This document shows positions 46,501 through 54,995 of a stretch of 58,140 nt of DNA, one piece after another. How positions within the stretch are numbered: position 1 is the first letter of the stretch; each line of letters begins with the position of its first letter. The DNA is taken from NCBI GenBank assembly GCA_001780285.1, contig MFGN01000016.1, positions 1 through 58,140 on the forward strand. The letters are read 5' to 3'. A model generated the notes under the pieces. That model worked only from the letters and a program-made list of their open reading frames with translations. It was not told the origin of the DNA and did not search any database. This DNA is from Candidatus Falkowbacteria bacterium RIFOXYD12_FULL_34_57 (GTDB lineage Bacteria; Patescibacteriota; Patescibacteriia; Patescibacteriales; UBA12075). The translations under genes and the position numbers were made by a program.

Positions 46501-47559
46501 ATGCAAAAAGATCATATTACAATTTCATTTACCCGCCGGCAGTTTTATTTGCTGGGATTTGTTTTGGCTGCCGCGGTTATCAGCGCCTCTTTTTTGTGGG
46601 CGCGGGCGGCTTTTATCGAGCCGACTGCCGGGCCGGCATCAAGCGATCAGGATTTCGCGCAGAACATCCTAGGCGCGAATAACGCGGATAATGATTTTTC
46701 TTCCAATGCGGTAACGCCTGATGCGGACGGATCGATTATCGAGCGGCTGGAGGGTTTTGCGGATTATATGGCGGCGCGGGACAGGAATGACTACACTTAC
46801 GGCCGGGGTTGGATTGCCAGCTCTACCGGAAGCAATGCCACTACTTCGTTAACGCATAAAGCTTGTGAAGAGGCGAACGGCTGGGAATGGTTCGAGGATG
46901 GGAACGGCGACGGCGACACGATCGACGACGAAGATGGCATCTGCGTCCAGACTACGGCGGTCAGTTCCGGAGTTTTGTGCTGGAATGGAGATGATTATTC
47001 TTCCAATACTGACAATAGCTATATCGCCGCCTATACCTGTTCCGGCTCTTTCCCGAACGGAACGGTTGCCAGCTATTCAGGGATAGATTCGAGCGGCATT
47101 GCCGACGACGCCTGGGATGACGGGGACTGCGCCCTGTGCCAGGCGGACTGCTATGACGGCCGCAAGGACTTGCCGGACCAGGGCGGTTATACCGCTCCTG
47201 ACAATACTTGTACTTCCAACGAAGACTGTTATGAAGGGCCGCTGACGCCGGAAGTGCTGAAGAATTGGAAAGGCACTAAATTGCCTACAGCACAGGATTT
47301 TTACGGATTTTGCGGGTACAAGGACGGTGGATCCAATTATGAGACCGGGTGTTCTTCGGATGAGACTTTGGGCTATTACGGGCAGATGGTCGGACGGACC
47401 GATGAGTGCCTGGATTTGTCAGATACTGGAAACTTTGAATGGCTCTCCGAACAGTTCGGCAGCAGTGTTGCGCAAATAGCCGGTAGCGAAGCCTGCTCTT
47501 ACGTGAATTACTTTGATATCGACTTCAGCTTCAGGTTTCGAGCCGTCTTTCGTCCGTAG
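46501..47559 (+). CDS. secreted/surface Cys-rich acidic protein
   Basis: N-terminal TM/signal RRQFYLLGFVLAAAVISASFLWARAAF; multiple Cys; C-term FSFRFRAVFRP. Confidence 0.65.
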   Translation: MQKDHITISFTRRQFYLLGFVLAAAVISASFLWARAAFIEPTAGPASSDQDFAQNILGANNADNDFSSNAVTPDADGSIIERLEGFADYMAARDRNDYTYGRGWIASSTGSNATTSLTHKACEEANGWEWFEDGNGDGDTIDDEDGICVQTTAVSSGVLCWNGDDYSSNTDNSYIAAYTCSGSFPNGTVASYSGIDSSGIADDAWDDGDCALCQADCYDGRKDLPDQGGYTAPDNTCTSNEDCYEGPLTPEVLKNWKGTKLPTAQDFYGFCGYKDGGSNYETGCSSDETLGYYGQMVGRTDECLDLSDTGNFEWLSEQFGSSVAQIAGSEACSYVNYFDIDFSFRFRAVFRP

Positions 47560-47627
47560 AAATTTCAATTTTTTGATGTTTAAGTGATTGTTTATTTAAT
47601 CTTTTATTGATATTATTCTTTTCACTT

Positions 47628-47731
47628 TGTCATTCTGAGCTTTAGCGCCTTGCCTGCTTCTGGAAGGAAGAATCCCGTGAATAGTGCAATTACGACGGGA
47701 TCCTTCAAGCGCTTCGCTTCTCAGGATGACA
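47628..47731. repeat. dispersed palindromic repeat (TGTCATTCTGAG...CTCAGGATGACA)
   Basis: Terminal inverted arms TGTCATTCTGAG / CTCAGGATGACA over 104 bp upstream of tsaD. Confidence 0.75.
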
Positions 47732-47782
47732 CAATAATTGAGCAGTATTGAGCGAGTAAATATAAATTTAGCAAAAAGTTTT

Positions 47783-48814
47783 ATGAAAATACTGGGAATA
47801 GAAACAAGCTGTGATGAAACCGCGGCGGCGGTTGTATCTAAAGAAAGGGATAATATAAAAGTATTATCCAATATTGTTTCATCGCAAATTGATATACACA
47901 AAAAATACGGAGGAGTCATTCCGGAGATAGCCGCGCGCGAGCATGTGTTGCAGATTTTGCCGATTATTGATAAAGCTTTAAACAAAGCCGGGATTAACCA
48001 TAAAAAGCTGGATGCGATTGCCGTTGCTTCCGGCCCCGGACTGATTACATCGCTGCAAACCGGAGTGGAAACGGCAAAATCCCTGGCTTTTGCCTGGAAC
48101 AAGCCGATTATTCCGGTAAATCATGTCGAGGCGCATATTTATTCGGGGTTTATTGATAATTATAAAAAAATAAAATTTCCGGCCTTGGTCCTGACGGTGT
48201 CCGGCGGGCATACTAATTTAGTTTTTATGCGCCGTCACGGAAAATATGAAAAAGCGGGAGAGACCAGGGATGATGCAGCCGGAGAAGCCTTTGACAAGGC
48301 GGCCAAGCTTATGAATATCGGCTATCCGGGAGGACCGGTGGTTTCCGCTGAGGCGGAAAAAATATCCAATATCCAATATCCAATATCCAATATTAGTTTG
48401 CCTCGTCCGATGATGCATACCAAGGATTTTGATTTTTCCTTTTCCGGATTAAAAACAGCCCTTTTGTATGAATTGCGGAAGGATAAGGATTGGAAGAAAA
48501 AAGTTCCGGATTACTGCCATGAATTCCAGCAGGCGGTAATAGATGTGCTGGTTTATAAAACTATAAAAGCCGCCAAGAAATTCAAAGCCAAATCCGTTAT
48601 TTTGACCGGAGGAGTATCCGCCAATCAAGAGCTGCGCCGGCAGCTGGAAGAAAGCGTCTGCCGGGATTTGGATAAAGTTGAATTTTTCACCCCGCAATTT
48701 GCATATACTACGGACAACGCCGCCATGGTGGCTATGGCCGGACTTTTTCATTTTATATCCGGAGATATAAGTGATTGGAGGAAAGTGTCTGCTGATTGTA
48801 ACTTTGAATTATAA
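47783..48814 (+). CDS. tsaD: tRNA N6-adenosine threonylcarbamoyltransferase
   Basis: MKILGIETSCDETAAAVV, NHVEAHIYSG, GGHTNLVFM, GYPGGP, FSFSGLKTALLY, GGVSANQELRRQL. Confidence 0.96.
   Translation: MKILGIETSCDETAAAVVSKERDNIKVLSNIVSSQIDIHKKYGGVIPEIAAREHVLQILPIIDKALNKAGINHKKLDAIAVASGPGLITSLQTGVETAKSLAFAWNKPIIPVNHVEAHIYSGFIDNYKKIKFPALVLTVSGGHTNLVFMRRHGKYEKAGETRDDAAGEAFDKAAKLMNIGYPGGPVVSAEAEKISNIQYPISNISLPRPMMHTKDFDFSFSGLKTALLYELRKDKDWKKKVPDYCHEFQQAVIDVLVYKTIKAAKKFKAKSVILTGGVSANQELRRQLEESVCRDLDKVEFFTPQFAYTTDNAAMVAMAGLFHFISGDISDWRKVSADCNFEL
48361..48393 (+). repeat. intragenic heptanucleotide tandem repeat (AATATCC, 4.7 copies)
   Basis: AATATCCAATATCCAATATCCAATATCCAATAT within tsaD. Confidence 0.9.
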
Positions 48815-48936
48815 TGTTAAGATAAAAATCGTTACAAGAAAAATGTACGATTTTTTGTTTTTTGCCAAACAGGCAGATATTGTAATAATAGATAAAAAAC
48901 AAATATTATAAAATTGTGGTATAATATAAAGTAGAA

Positions 48937-48957
48937 AAAGTTGAAAGTTTATAAAGT
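48937..48957 (+). repeat. 21-bp dispersed repeat copy 1
   Basis: AAAGTTGAAAGTTTATAAAGT, identical at 57861. Confidence 0.85.
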
Positions 48958-48994
48958 ATAAAACTTGGAGTCGCTGATGCGATACCTACTAAAT

Positions 48995-50434
48995 ATGAAG
49001 AAATTTTTAATTTTATTATTTGTAATTTATTGTTTGTTGGGAGTTTATCAGGTTACCAAGAAGCTACCCAGGGGCGTTAATTATACCAGTGAGCCCATTG
49101 AGGTTGCGGAAGAAGATGTGAAGTTTTTATATGATCTTACTTTTGAGAATTCGGATGGAAAGATTGTTTCCGAACAGATGATTTTTAAATCCATTTTTAA
49201 TTTAATAGATAATGCTCAAAAATATATTTTAATGGACATGTTTTTGTTTAATTCTTTTTCTAAAGACAAAGAAGAGCCTTATAAAGAGTTATCCGGAGAA
49301 TTAACAGCTAAGCTACTTGAAGCTCGAGACAGAGAGAAAAATATTAAAATAGATGTAATTACCGATCCAATAAATACTATTTATGGCGGAGATCGCGCCA
49401 AAGAATTGGATATGTTGAGCGGGGGCGGTGCTAATGTTATTATTACTAACATTCAAAACCTTCGAGATAGCAACCCTATTTATTCTTCTTTTTGGAGAAT
49501 TTTTGTGGCCTGGCTTGGTAATTCTACAAGAGCAGGTTTTATTAAACACCCATTTGATGGTTATGGGCAAAGAGTAAGCTTGAGAAGCTATTTATCTATG
49601 TTGAATTTTAAAGCTAATCACAGAAAAGTGATTATGGCAGACGCGGGGGAAGAAATGAAGTCAATTATTACTTCTGCCAATCCTCACGACGGAAGCTCCG
49701 CCCACTCTAATGTTGCCTTGAGTATTAATGGAGATTTTTGGAAAGAAATTTATAAGTCAGAGCTGTTTACGGCAAATATGTCCGGAAACACCCTACAAGA
49801 AACACCACTAGGATTAAAAACTGAAAAAGAAGCAACCTCCACCATGGTGGTGCGCCTAATTAATGAAAATCAAATAGAAAAATCTTTAATAGGGTTAATA
49901 GATTCTACCACCAAGGGAGATAAAATTTTAATAACTATGTTTTATTTGTCTGATCGTAATATTATTAAATCTTTAATTAGAGCATCGGATCGAGAAGTGG
50001 ACATACGCATTGTACTTGATCCTAATAAAGATGCCTTTGGTTATAAAAAAAATGGTATACCAAACAGGTCAGTCGCTTATGAATTAACAAAAAAATCAAA
50101 TAAAAAAATTCAGATTCGTTGGTATGATACGCATGGAGAACAATTTCATTCCAAGCTTACGATGATTACGAAGGGAAAAGAGTCTTTTGTTGTTTTGGGT
50201 TCAGCTAATTTAACTAGGCGCAATTTAGAAAACTATAATTTAGAAACCGATGTTGAACTTCAAGCCAATTCAAATAGTGTTGTGATTCAAGACATAAATA
50301 ATTATTTTGAAAAAATTTGGTATAATAAAGATGGAAAATATTATACAGTTAGCTACCCAATATACAAAGACGAATCTGTTTTTAAAATTATAATGTATAG
50401 ATTACAAGAATTTTCTGGATTTTGTAATTTTTAA
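48995..50434 (+). CDS. membrane-anchored phospholipase D-like (two-motif) protein
   Basis: NHRKVIMADAGE and FHSKLTMITKGKESFVVLGSANLTRRN HKD-type motifs. Confidence 0.85.
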   Translation: MKKFLILLFVIYCLLGVYQVTKKLPRGVNYTSEPIEVAEEDVKFLYDLTFENSDGKIVSEQMIFKSIFNLIDNAQKYILMDMFLFNSFSKDKEEPYKELSGELTAKLLEARDREKNIKIDVITDPINTIYGGDRAKELDMLSGGGANVIITNIQNLRDSNPIYSSFWRIFVAWLGNSTRAGFIKHPFDGYGQRVSLRSYLSMLNFKANHRKVIMADAGEEMKSIITSANPHDGSSAHSNVALSINGDFWKEIYKSELFTANMSGNTLQETPLGLKTEKEATSTMVVRLINENQIEKSLIGLIDSTTKGDKILITMFYLSDRNIIKSLIRASDREVDIRIVLDPNKDAFGYKKNGIPNRSVAYELTKKSNKKIQIRWYDTHGEQFHSKLTMITKGKESFVVLGSANLTRRNLENYNLETDVELQANSNSVVIQDINNYFEKIWYNKDGKYYTVSYPIYKDESVFKIIMYRLQEFSGFCNF

Positions 50435-50527
50435 AAACACCCTAGTCCAATTCCCATATTTTTGTAAAGAAAAAATAACTATCACACCCTTTTTGTTTTA
50501 ATGGAAAAAAGAAAAAATATTTAATAT

Positions 50528-51802
50528 ATGAGAAAAATTTTATTTACAGCATTAATTGTTTTTATATTGTGTGGATGTTCTCGTGGTGCAGAAAATCAAG
50601 AAAAAGAAAATGAAAGCATTAATGGAATAAACCATTATAATATTTTGTTCCAAAATCAATACGGTGGACTACTTAAAAACAAAAAAATATCCATAGAGAA
50701 AGTTAGAGATAATCTTTTAATGAATTTTGGCGAAGGTTTTTCTAATATTAATTTGTTGCAGACAGACTCAGGTGCTATTTTGTTTGATGTTCAGGAAAAC
50801 ATAACGGCGGATGAAATTATAAAAGCATTAAAAATAGATAAAAAAAACAAAGAACAATATTCACAAAAAGAAAAATACAACCTTTTGATTATTCCTTTGG
50901 CTTGGCCGACAGAAAATAACAAAGATATTTCTTTGGGAAAATTTAGCACTTTTCAAATAAAAATATTAGAAACCTATGCGGAGGTTTTTGAAAAAAATAA
51001 CATTCAAGTTGATTTTGTGCAAATCCTCGGAGGCTTTAATCAGAGAATGCAGGCAGAATTTAATTTTGCGTTAGATGAAAGCTTGGACTTTGTAGAGGTT
51101 TATGCCGCAAGAACAAGAAAGTTGTTTCCAGATGCAAAAATTATTATTAGCGTAGGAGAAATGCTTTGTTATAATGAATATGCCCTGCAAGCATCCGATC
51201 AAAGATGTAGTGGTGACTTAAAATCTGGAAAGTTTATAAATCAGTGGGATTTTATAGAGAAAATAAATAATAAAAATGTTTCTTATGAGATAGTTGGATA
51301 TAAATATTTTCCTGCGCTAGATCACTCATCTTTATTTATAGACTTTGAAAAAATGTTTGACGATTTAATCGGGACCGGTAAGAAAATTTACATTGAAGAA
51401 TTTTTTATTCCGGGCGCGGAACCCATGGCAGGATTTATAAAAAATAAACCTGATAATGGTTGGTCTCAGGATTATCGAGCTAAATTTTTAAGCAGGGTTT
51501 TAAAATATATAAACCATCACCCAGATGTTGTTGGTATAAATTATTTAGAAAAAGATGGTGTGGGCGATTGGGAAGATTTTGATTATAAGCTAATAAACAA
51601 GGAAAAAAACAAGAACCTTGGTTTTTTAGTGGTAGAAGATTGGTACAAATCTTTAGACCTAGAGGCCGAAACAAAAACAGATGAAGATGGCAGAGTAATT
51701 ATGCCAGTTAGACCCGGACTTTATGAATTTAAATTAAATTGGCGGACAAAGAGAATTGTTGATCTTGGTGATAATTCAAACATAACTATTAAATTTGAAT
51801 AA
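50528..51802 (+). CDS. lipoprotein with TIM-barrel glycosidase-like region
   Basis: Lipobox ILCGCS; ISVGEMLCYNEYALQ..., KKIYIEEFFIPGAEP. Confidence 0.5.
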   Translation: MRKILFTALIVFILCGCSRGAENQEKENESINGINHYNILFQNQYGGLLKNKKISIEKVRDNLLMNFGEGFSNINLLQTDSGAILFDVQENITADEIIKALKIDKKNKEQYSQKEKYNLLIIPLAWPTENNKDISLGKFSTFQIKILETYAEVFEKNNIQVDFVQILGGFNQRMQAEFNFALDESLDFVEVYAARTRKLFPDAKIIISVGEMLCYNEYALQASDQRCSGDLKSGKFINQWDFIEKINNKNVSYEIVGYKYFPALDHSSLFIDFEKMFDDLIGTGKKIYIEEFFIPGAEPMAGFIKNKPDNGWSQDYRAKFLSRVLKYINHHPDVVGINYLEKDGVGDWEDFDYKLINKEKNKNLGFLVVEDWYKSLDLEAETKTDEDGRVIMPVRPGLYEFKLNWRTKRIVDLGDNSNITIKFE

Positions 51803-51803
51803 A

Positions 51804-52460
51804 ATGAAAAGAAAACATATACAAAATAAGAATTTTAAAATTTGGAAATATTTGGATTTTACTAAATTTGTCTCCCTGCTTGAGACTGATTCATTGTATT
51901 TTGCCAAAGCCAATACCATGATCGACCGTCATGAGGGTATTTTTAATTCTGATTCAAAACTTTCCGCTAGCTGTAAAAACAAAAAATTTAAAAAAACAAA
52001 AAATTTAGTTTATTTAAATTGTTGGCATATCAATAAATACGAATCAGCCGCTATGTGGAGCGTGTATTTGCAAAGCAATGAAGGGATTGCTATTCAATCC
52101 ACACGCCTTAGAATGGAAAAATCTTTTCAAAACAAAAAACACAACATCCAACTAGGGGAGATAAAATACACCGATTATCAAAAAGAAAATATCTGCAACA
52201 AGGATATTTTTTATCCCTTTTTTCATAAAAGAAAAAGTTTTGAATATGAAAAAGAATTTCGAGCACTGATTTATAAAAAACAAGAAAGCAGGGAAAGGGG
52301 AATATTTATTCCAATAGACATCAAGACCTTAATAGAAAAAATATATGTAGCACCGACGGCAGAAGAGTGGATAAAAGAACTTGTTCAGTCTTTGGTTAAA
52401 AAATATAATATTAATGTCGAAGTAATAAAATCAAATTTATTTGACGATCCGGTGTTTTAA
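51804..52460 (+). CDS. DUF2971-like protein
   Basis: WKYLDFTKFVSLLETDSLYFAKANTMIDRHEG...WSVYLQSNEGIAIQST...YEKEFRALIY. Confidence 0.65.
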   Translation: MKRKHIQNKNFKIWKYLDFTKFVSLLETDSLYFAKANTMIDRHEGIFNSDSKLSASCKNKKFKKTKNLVYLNCWHINKYESAAMWSVYLQSNEGIAIQSTRLRMEKSFQNKKHNIQLGEIKYTDYQKENICNKDIFYPFFHKRKSFEYEKEFRALIYKKQESRERGIFIPIDIKTLIEKIYVAPTAEEWIKELVQSLVKKYNINVEVIKSNLFDDPVF

Positions 52461-52469
52461 ATAAAATCT

Positions 52470-53696
52470 ATGGACAAATATCACAATCATTTTCATATTA
52501 CCAAACATCTCCATTTAAGAAATTTTTTGCATAATGAGTATAACGATCTGGTTATTGCTGACACTTTTCGTTTGTTGGCCATTTCCATGGTGTCATTATT
52601 TATTCCAATTTTTTTATTAAACAGCTCCTTTTCTATTTTAGAAGTTGCTTTTATGGAGTTAGGAGTTTTTGTTGGGGCAATCTTATTTCATTTTTTAACT
52701 TTAAAATTTTTAAATGCTTTCGGGGGGGTAAAAAGGGTGATGATTTGGAGTTATGTAATATATATTTTAATGTATTTAGCTTTGCGTTATACTGATTTTT
52801 TAGTGGCTGGTTTTGGTAAGGTAATTTTTTTGATTATTATTGCTGTTTTAGATGTTTCCGCATCTTGTTTTTACTGGACAACTCACCATGTTTACTTTTT
52901 TAAATCAACTAAATCAAGAAATGCCGGTAAAAAATTAGGCATTCTTTTAAGCGTGCCGACCATTGCCGGAATATCCAGTCCGTTTTTAGGCAGTATTTTG
53001 ATTGATAATTTTTCTTTTCATACCACTTTTTTAGTAAGTGCTATTTTAATGATTATTGCTTCCAGCGCTTTGTTTTTTTCCAGAGATATAAAAACAGAAA
53101 TAGATATGTCCCTGAAAAAAAGTTTTAATTTCCATAATCCTAGAACAAATATAATATTTTTTATTCAGGGACTTGGTTATGCGGCAGTCGGATTTATTTG
53201 GCCGATACTTTTGTTTTTGTTCTCCATAGAACTTATTTCTATGGGATTTTTATATTTGTTTTCCAATATTGTTTATGCGGCTATTAGTTATTTCGGCGGA
53301 AAGAAAACAGACAATGACCACTCTAATCTAATAGGCAGGGTTGGTGCTGTTGGACACGGGTTTTCTATGATATTTCGTGCTTTGTCTACCACCATTTTGG
53401 CTATGACAGCATTCCAGACCATGGGCGGATTTTTTGGCGGGTTGGTGCATATTGCCATTGATGCTGATTTTTTCAGAAATTCCCACAAAGACATGGCTAA
53501 TGCGATTATGTGCCGTGAAATATACATGAATCTCGGACGGGCATTTTTAGTCTTTATTTTAATTATTTTATTATTCTATTTTCCGGTAAGACAAGTGTTT
53601 ATCGGCGCTTTGATATTTTCAGGATTTTTAACTTTTATATTAAGTATATTAATTAAGGCTCGGCCCAACAACGAAGAAATAGAATGTTGTGAATAA
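52470..53696 (+). CDS. MFS-type transporter
   Basis: About 12 hydrophobic segments. Confidence 0.7.
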   Translation: MDKYHNHFHITKHLHLRNFLHNEYNDLVIADTFRLLAISMVSLFIPIFLLNSSFSILEVAFMELGVFVGAILFHFLTLKFLNAFGGVKRVMIWSYVIYILMYLALRYTDFLVAGFGKVIFLIIIAVLDVSASCFYWTTHHVYFFKSTKSRNAGKKLGILLSVPTIAGISSPFLGSILIDNFSFHTTFLVSAILMIIASSALFFSRDIKTEIDMSLKKSFNFHNPRTNIIFFIQGLGYAAVGFIWPILLFLFSIELISMGFLYLFSNIVYAAISYFGGKKTDNDHSNLIGRVGAVGHGFSMIFRALSTTILAMTAFQTMGGFFGGLVHIAIDADFFRNSHKDMANAIMCREIYMNLGRAFLVFILIILLFYFPVRQVFIGALIFSGFLTFILSILIKARPNNEEIECCE

Positions 53697-53756
53697 GGGG
53701 TGATGCCTGCTGCGGGTAAATATACAAAATACTAATAAGAATTGTTGATAATATAA

Positions 53757-53786
53757 AAAATACTGAACACTGTGTTCAGCATTTTT
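53757..53786 (+). terminator. intrinsic terminator
   Basis: CTGAACACTGTGTTCAG hairpin with A/T flanks. Confidence 0.65.
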
Positions 53787-53872
53787 AGTTTAATTAAATA
53801 TTAATAATTTGACCGTTAATGTTTATTAGATTAAAATTAGTATAGATTAAATAATTTTATTTTAATAAAGCT

Positions 53873-54934
53873 ATGATCAAAAAAGTATTGATTTTATTAT
53901 GCGTATTTTTTATATTATCAGGATGTTCACTATCTATAGTTAATAAAAACCATAACTATTCTACCGATAAACAGGAACAACGCGTAAATGAAGATATAGA
54001 CCCCATGGAAAAAGAGTTTAATGAAAGCGGCAGAGCTAAAGCCATAGAAAAGGAAGAGGATTTATGGCAATTTTATGAAAATATTTTCTCTCTCTTTTCC
54101 TTAAAATATCCGCATAGTGTTAGTTTAAATGGAAAAAATGAAGATTTGTCATTACAACTAATTATTACCAGTAAAAAGATAGAAACCCTAGAAGATACGC
54201 TTGGTTTTGATTCCGAAACTGCTTTAAAAAATAAAGAAAGCCTAGAAAATGGAGAATATGGCCAAGATGTAGATTGGCCGTTTGGAGCTTCTAAAAAAAT
54301 AAGAAAAATCAAGAATAAAAATGCACAAGAGTTTATGGTGTTGAACCGTTTTGAGGTTTGTGATGTTAATTTTGGGAGAAAATTATATTTTTTTAATAAT
54401 AATTATCAAGTTGTGATAACGCTTAAAATAGATCCTAAAATTATAAAAAACAGTATGCCAAATTATTTTACTACTAATAAGGAGGATTGCGGAGAAGAAT
54501 TGGTTTGGGATTTGGAAAAACAAGAAGATTTTTATAATACTTTAAAGTCGGGTCAAGGCTCCCCAGAGGCGCAAAATTGGTTTAACACCTTTGACCGAAT
54601 AATAGAGACAATTGAATTCATTGAAACGACAAATAAAAATAACCTTGAACAGATTCAGGGGATTTGGACATCAATTGATGATACAAAATATATTGTTGCG
54701 TTTTTAAACGACAAGAGAATAGAGTTTTATGATAACAAAAAAACATCGGAAAATATTTTAGAAATTTATAATCATTATCCTATAACCACGGAGTCCGTAC
54801 AAGATAAAAACGGAAAATATTTAAGAGTTGTTGATGGCGAGGATGTTTTTGAATACAAAATTGATAGCATATCAGAAAGTGAATTAACGCTTATCTATTT
54901 GCCACAGGGCAATATGCTGAAATTTAAAAAATAA
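53873..54934 (+). CDS. predicted lipoprotein of unknown function
   Basis: Lipobox FILSGCSLS. Confidence 0.65.
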   Translation: MIKKVLILLCVFFILSGCSLSIVNKNHNYSTDKQEQRVNEDIDPMEKEFNESGRAKAIEKEEDLWQFYENIFSLFSLKYPHSVSLNGKNEDLSLQLIITSKKIETLEDTLGFDSETALKNKESLENGEYGQDVDWPFGASKKIRKIKNKNAQEFMVLNRFEVCDVNFGRKLYFFNNNYQVVITLKIDPKIIKNSMPNYFTTNKEDCGEELVWDLEKQEDFYNTLKSGQGSPEAQNWFNTFDRIIETIEFIETTNKNNLEQIQGIWTSIDDTKYIVAFLNDKRIEFYDNKKTSENILEIYNHYPITTESVQDKNGKYLRVVDGEDVFEYKIDSISESELTLIYLPQGNMLKFKK

Positions 54935-54949
54935 TACTAGTCTACAACA

Positions 54950-54977
54950 AAAAAGGTACCCCTCGGGGTACCTTTTT
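54950..54977. terminator. bidirectional intrinsic terminator
   Basis: AAAAAGGTACCCC-TC-GGGGTACCTTTTT. Confidence 0.9.
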
Positions 54978-54995
54978 AGATATCTTTGTGATGAA

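Noticed and set aside
47596-48102. 168-aa minus-strand ORF over the dispersed repeat and tsaD 5' end
   Set aside because: Antisense to tsaD and built partly from the palindromic repeat.
48361-48393. AATATCC repeats considered as a CRISPR-like array
   Set aside because: Unit is 7 nt with no spacers, within tsaD; no cas genes in the window. No CRISPR array was found anywhere.
53219-53236. GTTCTCCATAGAAC resembling the island palindrome
   Set aside because: Lies in the middle of the MFS coding sequence, lacks the conserved TA steps, and is probably chance.
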